A stretch of 64,000 nt of DNA from Microbacterium ginsengisoli (GCF_000956535.1 NZ_JYIY01000066.1:1-64000), one strand, 5' to 3'; counted from the stretch's first letter, positions 18,329 to 27,793 are shown. Program-made: numbers and translations. The notes: generated by a model not told the origin, from the sequence alone.

Positions 18329-19600
18329 TTAGTGTCCCTCTTCCCGAATCGCCGGGACGGTGACCCGGCCGCCGACGTGGTCTTCATCGCCTTCCGCGTC
18401 TTGCAGCCACCGTCGGACCGCCTCGCCATCCTGGTCGAGTGCAGGAGGCGCGGTGCGGTAGGTCGCGGGGGTGCGGGAGAACGTGATCGGGTTGCGAATG
18501 GTGGGCACCGCCTGGTCGTCGGTGCCGGCCGGAACGCTCGGGTCCAGCCCGATCTTGGCGGCGAACTCGACGCCTCCGCGAACATCCAGGACCGGCGCGC
18601 ATGGGACCTGCAACGGGCTGAGGATGTCGAACCATTCCCATGCGGTCTTGGACGCCAGCCGTGCTGTCAGCAACGGGCGCAGGGCGTCTCGGTGCGCGCT
18701 GCGGTCCGCATTGGACGCGAAGCGGGTGTCTGCGGCCAGCTGCGGCAGCCCGATGGTGTCGCAGAACGTGGCGAACTGCACATCGTTGCCGATCGCGAGG
18801 ACCAGTTCCCCGTCACGGGTGGGGAACGGTGCGTAGGGGTAGATACTGGGGTGGTCGTTGGCCATCCGGGTAGGAGACTGCCCGCTGAGCAGGAACCCGC
18901 CGGTCTGGTTGACCATGCCCGACAGTGCGGAGGACAGCAGGTTCAGTTCGACGTGCTGTCCCTCTCCCGAGCGCTGTCGGTGGTAAAGGGCGGAGGTGAT
19001 CGCGATGCAGGTGTGCAATCCGGTGATCACATCGAACACCGCAACGCCCGCGCGGAATCCTTCCGTGTTCGGCGCGCCGGTCACGCTCATCAGTCCGGAC
19101 AGCGCCTGTGCGAGCAGGTCGTAGCCGGCGAGCCCTGCGCCTCCCGCGGTGCCGAAGCCGGTGATCGACGCGTAGATCACATTGGGGTTCTCCCGCTTGA
19201 CGGACTCGTAGTCCAGGCCGAATCGCCGGAGCCCGCCGGGTTTGAAGTTCTCTGTGACCACATCGGCTCGGGCCGCGAGACGCTGTGCGAGGACAAGGTC
19301 ATCGGGGTTGCGGAAGTCCAGCACCACAGACTGCTTGTTCCTGTTGATGGAGAGGAAGTAGGTCGACTCGCCTCGGTACTCCGGTGGCCGGTAGCTGCGT
19401 GTCTCATCCCCCAGCGGGCTCTCCACCTTGATGACCGTCGCGCCGAGGTCCGCGAGCAGCATCGTGCAGTAAGGGCCGGCAAGTACCCGGCCGAAATCGG
19501 CGACTAGGAGGCCGTCGAAAGGGCCGCCGGGAACGTCCTGCACCGTCCGGTCATCCGGGAGCGAGCTCTTCATCATCGGGAACACCTCAGTCGTCGTCAT
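18329..19600 (-). CDS. CaiB/BaiF family (class III) CoA-transferase
   Basis: A 423-residue CoA-transferase. Typical features are GLLVADFGRVLAGPYCTMLLADLGATVIKVE at the N-terminus, SINRNKQSVVLD, TENFKPGG, and GYDLLAQALSGLMSVTG, with the conserved Asp of the family in this last segment. It would activate an acid by moving CoA from a donor such as succinyl-CoA. As first gene of the operon with dehydrogenase and thiolase it probably activates adipate. Starts at 19600 and 19606 are both possible. The divergent promoter region shared with the chnA-like gene holds a TCCAATACCTGATC motif. Confidence 0.88.
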   Translation of the reverse strand: MTTTEVFPMMKSSLPDDRTVQDVPGGPFDGLLVADFGRVLAGPYCTMLLADLGATVIKVESPLGDETRSYRPPEYRGESTYFLSINRNKQSVVLDFRNPDDLVLAQRLAARADVVTENFKPGGLRRFGLDYESVKRENPNVIYASITGFGTAGGAGLAGYDLLAQALSGLMSVTGAPNTEGFRAGVAVFDVITGLHTCIAITSALYHRQRSGEGQHVELNLLSSALSGMVNQTGGFLLSGQSPTRMANDHPSIYPYAPFPTRDGELVLAIGNDVQFATFCDTIGLPQLAADTRFASNADRSAHRDALRPLLTARLASKTAWEWFDILSPLQVPCAPVLDVRGGVEFAAKIGLDPSVPAGTDDQAVPTIRNPITFSRTPATYRTAPPALDQDGEAVRRWLQDAEGDEDHVGGRVTVPAIREEGH

Positions 19601-19633
19601 GTCCATCCAGACTCCCAGCAGCCGTTTATGTCC

Positions 19634-19648
19634 GTCCAATACCTGATC
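19634..19648 (+). promoter_or_regulatory. Candidate regulon operator, site 1
   Basis: GTCCAATACCTGATC lies between the divergent CoA-transferase and chnA-like genes and is followed by CGGACACGTATTG, giving a rough dyad. The same motif recurs in the other promoter regions of the cluster (21.6, 24.4 and 27.8 kb), which suggests one common regulator. Confidence 0.55.
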
Positions 19649-19807
19649 GGACACGTATTGATGCTGTGATCTCATGAAACGAGGGGCTGTTCCAGAACGG
19701 CACACTCGAGACTCCCGTTTGGACATCACGCCTGGGGAGCGTCGAGGCGACGGGGCCGGCAGCGGCCTGCGCCTGGGCGTGATCAGCAATGAGGCTAAGG
19801 AGAACCC

Positions 19808-20563
19808 ATGGGTAGCAGGCTTGCAGGCAAGGTCGCGATCGTCACCGGCGCGGCGAACGGGATGGGGCGCGCGCATGTGCGCCGCCTCGCCCAGGAAGGG
19901 GCGAGCGTCCTCGCCACCGACGTCGACTCCGCCGGGCTCGAGCAGACCGTCGCCGAAGCGAACCGTGACGGCGGGACGGTCGTGGGGCTGGAGCAGGACG
20001 TCGCGATCGCGGCGAGGTGGGACGAGATCGTGGTAGAAGCCGAGCAGCGTTTCGGTCGGCTCGACATCCTGGTCAACAACGCGGGGGTGCTCATCCTCAA
20101 GCCCGTCGAGGCGACCACAGAGGAGGAATGGGACCTCATCTTCCGCATCAATGCCAAGGGTGTCTTCCTCGGCACGAAGGCCGCGGTGCCTGCTCTGGTC
20201 CGCGCAGGCGGCGGATCGATCGTGAACATCTCGTCCATCTACGGCATCGTCGGCGCACCGAGCGCCGCCGCGTATGAGGCGTCAAAGGGCGCCGTCCGGC
20301 TGCTGACCAAGGCCAGCGCGGTGGACCTGGCCAAGTACGGCATCCGGGTGAACTCTGTGCATCCCGGTGTCATCGCCACCCCCATGACCACGGGGCTGCT
20401 GGCGACGCCGGAGTCGACGAAGGCGGTGCTGTCCACGACGATCCTCGACCGGCCCGGCCAGCCCGAGGAAGTCTCGAACGTCGTACTCTTCCTCGCCTCG
20501 GACGAGGCTTCCTTCGTCACCGGCGCCGAGTATGTCGTGGACGGCGGCTATACCGCGCAGTGA
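19808..20563 (+). CDS. chnA: SDR family dehydrogenase, probable cyclohexanol dehydrogenase
   Basis: A 251-residue classical short-chain dehydrogenase. The cofactor site is TGAANGMGRAH, with an Asp (LATDVDSAG) that favours NAD. NNAG is present, and the catalytic Ser, Tyr and Lys are in NISSIYG and YEASKGA. The length equals that of known ChnA cyclohexanol dehydrogenases. Within this cluster it is the best candidate for oxidising cyclohexanol (or another cyclic alcohol) to the ketone that feeds the Baeyer-Villiger enzyme. The SDR family is broad, so the substrate is inferred from context. Confidence 0.82.
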   Translation: MGSRLAGKVAIVTGAANGMGRAHVRRLAQEGASVLATDVDSAGLEQTVAEANRDGGTVVGLEQDVAIAARWDEIVVEAEQRFGRLDILVNNAGVLILKPVEATTEEEWDLIFRINAKGVFLGTKAAVPALVRAGGGSIVNISSIYGIVGAPSAAAYEASKGAVRLLTKASAVDLAKYGIRVNSVHPGVIATPMTTGLLATPESTKAVLSTTILDRPGQPEEVSNVVLFLASDEASFVTGAEYVVDGGYTAQ

Positions 20564-20663
20564 TCCCGGTCGGCCGGGGTCTGTTGTGTCGACCCCGGCC
20601 GATTCATCCAGTCATGCGCGCCAATCCACCTTCGATCGGTACGGGATCTGCAATAATCCCTGG

Positions 20664-21563
20664 ATGGATCTGCAGCAGCTGCGCGCCTTCCTCGCCGTCG
20701 CCGAGGAACTGCACTTCGGCCGGGCAGCCGAGCGCCTGCATATGGCGCAGCCACCGATCAGCCGCGGCATCCAGCAGCTGGAGCGGGAGTTGGGTGCGCG
20801 GCTGTTCGAGCGGAGCACCCGCAAGGTAACGCTGACCTCGGTGGGCGAGGCCCTCGTCGCACCCGCTCAGGAGGTCCTGGACGCGCTTGATCGGGTGAGC
20901 AGGGTCGCCCGCGCAGCCGGGACGGGCGAGATCGGTCACGTCCGTCTGGCGTACGCGGGTGCGTCCTCCAACGTGATGGTCGGATTGCTCGCCCGCGCGG
21001 TCAACCAGAACCACCCGGGCATTCACCTCGAGCTGCTCAGCCAGCATTTCGCGCAACCCGCGATGCAGCTGCTGACCCGTGGGGACATCGACATCGCCCT
21101 CGGCAGGTGGGACCACATTCCCGCCGCCGTGCGCACCCGCGTGATCGCTGTCGAGGAACTCGTCATCGCCGTCCCGGAGACCCACCGTCTAGCCGACGCC
21201 GGTGCCGTGTCGATCGCGCAGTTCGAGGGCGAGCCGTTCGTGTCGCTCCAACCGCAGACCGGAACGTTGCTGCTGGAGCGACTGCGACAGATGAGCAGAG
21301 CCGCTGGGTTCAACGCCGATGTCGTCCAGCACGCACCTGACTCGTGGACGCTGATGTCCCTCGTCTCCGCCGAGATCGGCTGCTCATTGACCCTGTCCTC
21401 GGTGATCGACAGCATCGCCGACCCGCACTTGCGCTTCCTGCGCCTGACCGACGACGTCGCACCTGTCGAGCTGCGGATGGCGTGGCTGCGCGACAGCGAC
21501 GACCGTGCCCTGCACGCCGTGCTCCGATTGTCCGAGTCCGTCCTCCCGACGCCGCAGGGCTAA
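20664..21563 (+). CDS. LysR family transcriptional regulator
   Basis: A 299-residue LysR-type regulator. The N-terminal winged helix (LQQLRAFLAVAEELHFGRAAERLHMAQPPISRGIQQLE) is textbook, and a periplasmic-binding-protein-like effector domain follows from about residue 90. The ATG at 20664 starts the HTH directly; an upstream in-frame start would add 44 unrelated residues. It lies between the chnA- and chnD-like genes on the same strand and is a good candidate for binding the TCCAATACC motif, with a pathway intermediate as effector. Neither binding site nor ligand is proven. Confidence 0.9.
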   Translation: MDLQQLRAFLAVAEELHFGRAAERLHMAQPPISRGIQQLERELGARLFERSTRKVTLTSVGEALVAPAQEVLDALDRVSRVARAAGTGEIGHVRLAYAGASSNVMVGLLARAVNQNHPGIHLELLSQHFAQPAMQLLTRGDIDIALGRWDHIPAAVRTRVIAVEELVIAVPETHRLADAGAVSIAQFEGEPFVSLQPQTGTLLLERLRQMSRAAGFNADVVQHAPDSWTLMSLVSAEIGCSLTLSSVIDSIADPHLRFLRLTDDVAPVELRMAWLRDSDDRALHAVLRLSESVLPTPQG

Positions 21564-21594
21564 CGGGCGCCAGGTATCAATCCGCCTGCCATTT

Positions 21595-21604
21595 GGTATT
21601 GGAG
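21595..21604 (-). promoter_or_regulatory. Candidate regulon operator, site 2
   Basis: GGTATTGGAG is the reverse complement of CTCCAATACC and lies 63 bp upstream of the chnD-like start. A weaker GGTATCAAT lies about 20 bp to its left. It matches the half-site found at 19.6, 24.4 and 27.8 kb. Confidence 0.45.
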
Positions 21605-21666
21605 AGAATCAGAACGAAGTGGAAGCGTGGAGTCCACTGGGCGTACATCAACGGCGAGGACAACCA

Positions 21667-22725
21667 ATGCACGCATTCGCGATCTTCCAAGACGACCACA
21701 CGGTGACCGATGTGGAACTGCCGACACCAACCCCCGAAGGCACCGAAGTGCTCCTGCGCGTCGTTCGGTCCGGGGTGTGCCACACCGACATGCACCTGCG
21801 TGAGGGGTACTACGATCTCGGCAGCCGGGGGCGTCTGAATCTGATCGACCGGGGCGTCACCTACCCGCTTGTCCTCGGCCATGAGGTCGTCGGCGTCGTC
21901 GAAGCGGCCGGCCCCGACGCCGACGGGGTCTCGCCGGGTGAGCATCGCCTTGTCTACCCATGGATCGGCGACGGCTCCTGCGACGCATGCCAGGCAGGTC
22001 ACGAGAACCTGTGCCCCTCGCCCCGTAACCTCGGCGTCGCCCGCCACGGCGGGTATGCCGAGTTTATCCTCGTCCCGCACCCCCGTTACCTCCTCGACGT
22101 CACCGGGATCGAAGAGCGGTGGGCCGCAACTCTCGCCTGCTCCGGCCTGACCGCCTACAGTGCCGCGCGCAAGGCCCTTCCGGCCACCGCGTCCGATCCG
22201 GTCGTGGTGATAGGCGCCGGCGGTGTCGGGTTGATGGCGATCGCCACGCTGCGCGCGCTCGGCCACGAAGCAGTCCTCGCGGTGGACCTGCAGGAGCGCA
22301 ATCTGGAACTGGCGCGGCAGCTCGGAGCGACCACGACGATCTCCGCCCGCCAGGAAGACCTTGCCGCCGCCATCGTCGCCGGCGCCGGTGGGCCGGTCGC
22401 GGCGATCGTGGACTTCGTCAACAACTCCACAACAGCTCCCGCTGCGTTCGCCGCGCTCCGCAAGGGCGGAACGATGGTTCAGGTCGGGCTGTTCGGCGGA
22501 GAGCTGGTCATCCCCACCGCGTTGCTCACTCTGAAGATCATCACCATCCGCGGAAGCTTCGTCGGGTCCCTCGGCGAGCTCGAGGAGCTCGTCGGGCTCG
22601 CGCGGCGCGGCGCGCTCCCGCATCTCCCGATCATCGACGGGGAGTTGTCTGCGACGGCGGTGCAGGATGCGCTGGACCGGCTCGCCGCGGGCGGCGTGCC
22701 CGGCCGGATCGTGCTCAGCGCGTGA
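21667..22725 (+). CDS. chnD: Zinc alcohol dehydrogenase, probable 6-hydroxyhexanoate dehydrogenase
   Basis: A 352-residue zinc-dependent alcohol dehydrogenase, the same length as ChnD proteins. Catalytic zinc ligands are in SGVCHTDMHL and LGHEVVG, and structural zinc cysteines in GDGSCDACQAGHENLC. The nucleotide-binding fold begins VVVIGAGGVGLMA. The N-terminal half, including the YYDLGS insertion after the first zinc ligand, follows the pattern I recall for ChnD, which oxidises 6-hydroxyhexanoate to 6-oxohexanoate. The ATG at 21667 was chosen because the protein then begins at the usual MHAFAIF position; longer in-frame starts read through the intergenic region. Confidence 0.88.
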   Translation: MHAFAIFQDDHTVTDVELPTPTPEGTEVLLRVVRSGVCHTDMHLREGYYDLGSRGRLNLIDRGVTYPLVLGHEVVGVVEAAGPDADGVSPGEHRLVYPWIGDGSCDACQAGHENLCPSPRNLGVARHGGYAEFILVPHPRYLLDVTGIEERWAATLACSGLTAYSAARKALPATASDPVVVIGAGGVGLMAIATLRALGHEAVLAVDLQERNLELARQLGATTTISARQEDLAAAIVAGAGGPVAAIVDFVNNSTTAPAAFAALRKGGTMVQVGLFGGELVIPTALLTLKIITIRGSFVGSLGELEELVGLARRGALPHLPIIDGELSATAVQDALDRLAAGGVPGRIVLSA

Positions 22726-22753
22726 CCGCGCCGGGCGTCCAGCCGGCCACGAC

Positions 22754-23602
22754 TCACGCGTAGTCGAAGAAGCCGCGTCCCGTCTTGCGTCCCAGCTCCC
22801 CGGCCGCGACCTTGTCGCGGAGGATCTGCGGCGGGGCGAACCGCTCGCCGAGCGTCTCATAGAGGTATTCGGCGATCCCGAGACGCACGTCCAGCCCGAC
22901 AAGATCGGAGGTGCGCAACGGACCTGTCGCGTGACGGTATCCCAGCACCATCGCCGTGTCGATGTCCTCAGCGCTGGCCACCCCCTCTTCGAGCATCCGC
23001 ATCGCTTCCAGCGCGATTGCCGCGCCCAGGCGGGAGCTCGCGAAGCCGGGCGCGTCGTTGACGACGATCGGGGTCTTCCCCAGCGATGTCACCCACTGCT
23101 CCGCCCGTTGCCGCAGGTCCGGGTCGGTCGACGGCGTCAGCACGATCTCGACGAGTGACGAGGGCGGCACCGGATTGAAGAAGTGCAGTCCGCACACGCG
23201 CTCCGGCCTCGCCAGCTGCGCCGCGAGCCTTGTCACCGACAACGATGAGGTATTCGTGGCCAGCCACGCCGACTCCTCCACGATCCCCTCTGCTCTCTGC
23301 ATCGCCTCGACCTTGAGTGCGAATGTCTCTGGGACCGCTTCGATCACGAGCTCGGCATTCCGCAGCGCCTCGTAGTCGGCGCTGGCCGCGACGCGGCCGG
23401 CGATTGCGTCGACGTCGACCGAGGCATCCCGCTCCGCGGCCTTGCGGATCCCATCGGCCAACCGCGCGGCGGCCGCGCCCGCCGCTGCCGGGTCGCGTTC
23501 GATCACGGTGACCTGCGCGCCCGCCTGAGCGAATACCTGCGCGATACCGGCGCCCATGCGGCCGCCCCCGATCACGCCGACGGTGGAGGGAACAGTGATC
23601 AT
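22754..23602 (-). CDS. 3-hydroxyacyl-CoA dehydrogenase
   Basis: A 282-residue NAD-dependent dehydrogenase of the 3-hydroxybutyryl-CoA dehydrogenase type. It has an N-terminal Rossmann site VIGGGRMGAGIAQVFAQAG, the NTSSLSVT segment, GLHFFNPVPPSSLVEIV with the catalytic His, NDAPGFASSRL, and a C-terminal dimerisation domain ending GRKTGRGFFDYA. It overlaps the enoyl-CoA hydratase gene by 4 bp. In the adipyl-CoA beta-oxidation route it would oxidise 3-hydroxyadipyl-CoA to 3-oxoadipyl-CoA, the role of PaaH/PaaC-type enzymes. Confidence 0.9.
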   Translation of the reverse strand: MITVPSTVGVIGGGRMGAGIAQVFAQAGAQVTVIERDPAAAGAAAARLADGIRKAAERDASVDVDAIAGRVAASADYEALRNAELVIEAVPETFALKVEAMQRAEGIVEESAWLATNTSSLSVTRLAAQLARPERVCGLHFFNPVPPSSLVEIVLTPSTDPDLRQRAEQWVTSLGKTPIVVNDAPGFASSRLGAAIALEAMRMLEEGVASAEDIDTAMVLGYRHATGPLRTSDLVGLDVRLGIAEYLYETLGERFAPPQILRDKVAAGELGRKTGRGFFDYA

Positions 23603-24351
23603 CGGGTCTCCTGAGAACGGTTGAGGAATCGGGTCATCAGCTGCGTCTTGGCGTCCGACTCGAACAGGATCGCCTGCGCGAGTTCGTCGACAAGGGGGTG
23701 GGCGTCCCGCGGCGCAGCGAGCACGCGCTTCGAGACGCGGAGGGCGAGCGGATCCTGGCCAGCGATCCGATCGGCGACGGTATCCGCCGCCGCCGCTAAC
23801 TGGTCGGGTTCATGCACCGAGGCCACCAACCCACACCGCAGCGCCTCCTCGGCGTCCAGCCGGCGCCCCGTGAACAGGATCTCCTTGGCCAGCGGCTCCC
23901 CCACCAGCTCGGCGAGCCGCCAGGTCGCCCCGGCCGCGGCCAGGATTCCGATCGCCGTCTCGGGGTTGCCGAACACGGCGCGGGTGGACGCGATCCGGAT
24001 GTCGGCCGCGTACGCGAGTTCCGCACCGCCCCCGATCGCGAACCCGTCGACCGCAGCGATCACCGGCATCGGCAGCCGCGCGATACGGATGAACAGCCCG
24101 GAGTTGATGCCGGCCAGCGCTTCGTCGCGGCCGCGCTCGAGCAGCTGCCGGATGTCTGCGCCAGCCGCGAACACACCCCGTTCGGGCGTAGAGGTTCCGG
24201 TGAGAATCAGGATGCGGGGCTCTCGCTCCAGGCTCGTGCATACCGCGTGAAGTTCGTCGACCATGTCGTCGTTGATCGCGTTTCGCACGTCAGGACGGTT
24301 CAGTTCGACGTGAAGCCGGTCCGCGCCCTCGCGGAGTATCAGAGTGGTCAC
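23599..24351 (-). CDS. Enoyl-CoA hydratase
   Basis: A 250-residue crotonase-family protein. The oxyanion-hole region is FAAGADIRQLLE and AAVDGFAIGGGAELAYAADIRIAS, followed by FGNPETAIGILAAAGATWRL. It would hydrate 2,3-didehydroadipyl-CoA in the proposed pathway. The start at 24351 faces the divergent aldehyde dehydrogenase gene at 24564, and the region between holds two copies of the TCCAATAC motif in opposite orientation. The stop overlaps the 3-hydroxyacyl-CoA dehydrogenase start. Confidence 0.9.
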   Translation of the reverse strand: MTTLILREGADRLHVELNRPDVRNAINDDMVDELHAVCTSLEREPRILILTGTSTPERGVFAAGADIRQLLERGRDEALAGINSGLFIRIARLPMPVIAAVDGFAIGGGAELAYAADIRIASTRAVFGNPETAIGILAAAGATWRLAELVGEPLAKEILFTGRRLDAEEALRCGLVASVHEPDQLAAAADTVADRIAGQDPLALRVSKRVLAAPRDAHPLVDELAQAILFESDAKTQLMTRFLNRSQETR

Positions 24352-24382
24352 CGTCCCAGCCTCCCATCACCGATCAATGCGC

Positions 24383-24451
24383 GTCCAATACCCGATCCAC
24401 GTACATCTGATGCGCCATCGTCATCAATCTGGACCGGGATCAGTATTGGAC
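24383..24451. promoter_or_regulatory. Candidate regulon operators, paired sites 3 and 4
   Basis: GTCCAATACCCGATC at 24383-24397 and GATCAGTATTGGAC at 24438-24451 are the same motif in opposite directions, 40 bp apart, in the 212-bp divergent promoter region of the hydratase and chnE-like genes. One site near each start fits a regulator that controls both transcripts. Confidence 0.6.
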
Positions 24452-24563
24452 GAACTCGGCCACGGCGCGACAGGCTGAGTGGGCAGTATCGCGCCAGACG
24501 ACCGCCGATCTGGGCGGGCGTGGCCCGTGAGACGCACGACAGCAATGAAGCGAGGAGACCACG

Positions 24564-25934
24564 ATGGGTGCATACCGGACCATCAACCCAGCCACCGGTC
24601 AGACGGTCGCCGAGTACGCCGTGATCGGCGATGCGGACGTGGCCGACATCGTCGCCCGCTCGCACACGGCCTACCGCAGGTACCGGGAGCTGCCGCTCGC
24701 CGAACGGACGGGGATCCTGGCACGCGCGGCGCAGCTGCACCGGGACCGCATTGATGAACTGAGCGCGCTGCTGACACTCGAGGTCGGCAAACCCGTCACG
24801 CAGGCCCGCGGGGAAGTCGAGCTGGTCGCCTCGATCTACCAGTACTACGCCGACCACGCCGAAGCGTTCCTCGCCGACGAGACCCTCGACATCGTCGGCG
24901 GAGGGGAAGCGCTCGTCCGCACCGAGCCGATCGGGCCGCTGTTGGGGATCATGCCGTGGAACTTCCCGTACTACCAGGTGGCCCGGTTTGTCGCCCCCAA
25001 CCTCGCACTGGGCAACACGATCATCCTCAAACACGCCCGCAACTGCCCGCAGTCCGCCCTCGCCATCGAACGCGTGCTCCACGATGCCGGGCTTCCGGCC
25101 GACGCGTACATCAACGCGTTCGTAGACAGCCGCCAGATTGCCGGCATCATCGCCGACCCGCGCGTGCAAGGGGTGTCGCTGACCGGCTCCGAGAAGGCGG
25201 GCTCGGCTGTCGGCGAGGTGGCCGGCAGGCATATGAAGAAGGTCGTCCTCGAGCTGGGCGGCTCGGACCCGTTCATCGTCCTGGAGGATGCTGACGTCGA
25301 CGCGGCCGTGGCAGCCGGCGTGCGCGGCCGTATCGCCAACGGCGGCCAGGCGTGCACGGCATCCAAGCGGTTCATCGTCGTGGATGCCGTCTACGACGAG
25401 TTCTCCCGGAAGTTCATCGACGCGATCACGAAGATCACCCCCGACGACCCCACGGACCCCGACACGTTCCTCGGCCCGTTGGCGTCCGCGGATGCCGGCA
25501 AGGAGCTCGAGGAGCTCGTCGAGGACGCGGTCGCCAAGGGCGCCACCCTGCACATCGCCCCCGGTGCACGCCGAGAGGGCGCCTTCTACCCGCCCAGCGT
25601 GCTCACCGGGGTCACCCCGCTGATGCGCGCCTATGAGGAGGAGCTGTTCGGACCGACCGCGGTCGTGTACCGGGTGCCTTCCCCGCAGGCCGCGGTCGCC
25701 CTGGCCAACGAGTCGCCCTTCGGGCTGTCCAGCAGCGTCTTCACGCAGGACCCTGTGGCGGCCGCGCAGATCGCCCGCGAACTGGAGGTCGGGATGGTGT
25801 GGATCAACAGCACCAGCCGCAGCGCACCGGACCTCCCCTTCGGCGGCGTGAAGCGCTCCGGCGTCGGACGCGAGCTCGCCCGGTACGGCATGGACGAGTT
25901 CGCGAACAAGAAGCTCATCCGAACCCCCGCCTGA
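24564..25934 (+). CDS. chnE: NAD(P)-dependent aldehyde dehydrogenase, probable 6-oxohexanoate dehydrogenase
   Basis: A 456-residue aldehyde dehydrogenase of the succinate-semialdehyde dehydrogenase group. Key segments are IMPWNFPYYQVARF, ELGGSDPFIVLEDAD with the general-base Glu, NGGQACTASKRFIV with the catalytic Cys, and ELFGPTAVVYRV. ChnE-type enzymes, which convert 6-oxohexanoate to adipate, belong to this group, and context points to that role. GabD-like succinate semialdehyde oxidation is the alternative. A good ribosome-binding site (AGCGAGGAGACC) precedes the ATG. Confidence 0.87.
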   Translation: MGAYRTINPATGQTVAEYAVIGDADVADIVARSHTAYRRYRELPLAERTGILARAAQLHRDRIDELSALLTLEVGKPVTQARGEVELVASIYQYYADHAEAFLADETLDIVGGGEALVRTEPIGPLLGIMPWNFPYYQVARFVAPNLALGNTIILKHARNCPQSALAIERVLHDAGLPADAYINAFVDSRQIAGIIADPRVQGVSLTGSEKAGSAVGEVAGRHMKKVVLELGGSDPFIVLEDADVDAAVAAGVRGRIANGGQACTASKRFIVVDAVYDEFSRKFIDAITKITPDDPTDPDTFLGPLASADAGKELEELVEDAVAKGATLHIAPGARREGAFYPPSVLTGVTPLMRAYEEELFGPTAVVYRVPSPQAAVALANESPFGLSSSVFTQDPVAAAQIARELEVGMVWINSTSRSAPDLPFGGVKRSGVGRELARYGMDEFANKKLIRTPA

Positions 25935-26016
25935 TATCCCCGTGTAACGCCTCCGCCGCGCCGAGTACGCAACTGCGAATCCAGGCCTCCCTGGTCGGCA
26001 GGCGGGGGCGCTGTTT

Positions 26017-27732
26017 TCAGGAGATCAGGGTGTTCTGCCCGTCGAGACCGTACGCGCGCAGTTTCCGGTACAGCGTCGTGCGCCCGATACCGAGGATCTC
26101 CGCTGCACGCGAACGGTTTCCGTCCGCCTCCCGCAGCGCCGCATCGATCGCCCGGTACTCGGATGCGGCGATGCCGCGCAGCTGGCGGGCACGTGTGCGC
26201 ATCTCGGCGGGCAGAAGGTCGACGTCCAGGACGGTGCCGCCGGGACGCTGCACCACCATCGCGGCAATCAGAACCCGCAGCTCCGAGGCGCCACCAGGCC
26301 AGTCCCACCGGGAAAGCGCCTGCAGCAGAGCAGGGCTCAGTGTCACCGAGTGCTCCTGAGCGAGTCTCACGGCCAGGCCGATGACACGGTCTGGGTCATC
26401 GCGCAGCGCTGGGAGGTCGAGTCGCGGCCCTTGGCGGCCCAGGAAATCGACGACGACGCCAGTCAGGTCGTCTGCGACACAGAACACGACCCGGGCGGAC
26501 CGGACGGGATCTGCCGCGCCGGCCAATTGCTGCAGGACCGGGAAGTCAGCGTCGGTCAAAGACTCGATGCTGCGGACGACCACCGATGTACCTGTGCTCA
26601 GCGCCTGCGCCGCCGTGGCCACGGCCTCCGGTTCCCGAAATGCCGGGGCGTCGATGACGACCGGGTCGTGGCGGTCGCGTTCGCGCAGCCAGAGCTGGGC
26701 GAGAAGCGTCTTCCCACTGTCGCGCGGACCGTGGATCGCGATGCACCCGCTGGTGCGGCCGAGCACGTCGAGGTGCGCGGCAAGGCGGGAGAGTCGGGTG
26801 GGTTCCGGCGCTGCGGTCGGCTCGTCCTCGGGCAGTTCCACGAGGTAGATGCTCTCGCCTGCCCGATTCACGATGCGGCGGGCAGTGCTCGGCCGATCCG
26901 CGAGCAGGACGGATGCGACATCCCCCTGCCAGTGGTGGGCCTGGAGCTCGTCCCACAGGGTCACGTGCCGCTCGGCCGAGAGCATCGGCAACGCGCCCGT
27001 CGAGGCGAGCACGCCGCCACGGCCGATGGCAAGCACGCGGTGGCGGGCGGTACCGTCCGCGAACCGGGCCAGCAGCGCCTGCAGCTCCAGCGGTGCGGTG
27101 TTCAGGAGCGCGTCCTGGAGGTCACGAGCGGCCTGCTTCGCGATCGCGAGCATCGCGGGGTGGGATGCCCCGACGGGAGAGGCGAGGGCGAGCGAGCCGA
27201 TGACCCGCTGCGAGAGGGGGTCGTGGATGGGGGCGCCGGCGCAGGCGAGGGTCTGCAGCCGGTCGTTGACGTGCTCGGCGCCGCGCACGAACACTGCGGA
27301 TCTTTCCTCGATCGCCGTTCCGAGTCCGTTCGTGCCCAGCGCGGACTCCGAGAATTCGAATCCTTCGGCGGCGGACACCTTGTCGAGCCGTCTCGCGTGG
27401 CTCGGGTCGCCCACCTTTCGGGCGAGGATCCGTCCGGATCGGTCGCTGACCAGCAGCGCGACACGCATGTCCGCGAGTGATTCCGCCCATCGCGCCAGGA
27501 CGATCTCAGCGGTGTCCTGAAAGCGTCCCGCCGGTTCGGAGAACGGGTGGTAGGCAGGAGTCGCCGTCGGATCGTAGCCGCCACCGGTGGTGAACGAGCG
27601 ACGCCAACTGCGCTCGATCACCGGGGGGACGTTCAGTGTTCGGGGAGTGAGACCGTGCGCGCCGACGCCAGCTTCGAGAAGGCGTTCACGAGCCTGCCGC
27701 ACGCTCGCGGCGGAATAGGTATCGGTGGACAT
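26017..27732 (-). CDS. GAF-domain, Fis-type HTH transcriptional regulator (AcoR-like)
   Basis: A 571-residue regulator with an N-terminal GAF-like sensory part (about 75-200), a central AAA+ remnant (about 320-490, P-loop GPRDSGKTLLAQ), and a C-terminal Fis helix-turn-helix (ADGNRSRAAEILGIGRTTLYRKLRAYGL). The GAFTGA loop that contacts sigma-54 is absent. This fits actinobacteria, which lack sigma-54, and resembles MimR-type activators of ketone and alcohol oxidation genes. It probably controls the adjacent monooxygenase cluster. A 236-bp piece of a very similar gene is stranded at 41.7 kb. Confidence 0.87.
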   Translation of the reverse strand: MSTDTYSAASVRQARERLLEAGVGAHGLTPRTLNVPPVIERSWRRSFTTGGGYDPTATPAYHPFSEPAGRFQDTAEIVLARWAESLADMRVALLVSDRSGRILARKVGDPSHARRLDKVSAAEGFEFSESALGTNGLGTAIEERSAVFVRGAEHVNDRLQTLACAGAPIHDPLSQRVIGSLALASPVGASHPAMLAIAKQAARDLQDALLNTAPLELQALLARFADGTARHRVLAIGRGGVLASTGALPMLSAERHVTLWDELQAHHWQGDVASVLLADRPSTARRIVNRAGESIYLVELPEDEPTAAPEPTRLSRLAAHLDVLGRTSGCIAIHGPRDSGKTLLAQLWLRERDRHDPVVIDAPAFREPEAVATAAQALSTGTSVVVRSIESLTDADFPVLQQLAGAADPVRSARVVFCVADDLTGVVVDFLGRQGPRLDLPALRDDPDRVIGLAVRLAQEHSVTLSPALLQALSRWDWPGGASELRVLIAAMVVQRPGGTVLDVDLLPAEMRTRARQLRGIAASEYRAIDAALREADGNRSRAAEILGIGRTTLYRKLRAYGLDGQNTLIS

Positions 27733-27793
27733 AGCTGGGACCTCGCGTCACTGCAAGTGGTCCCACCCAGTATCCGCCTCCCTATTAGGACCC

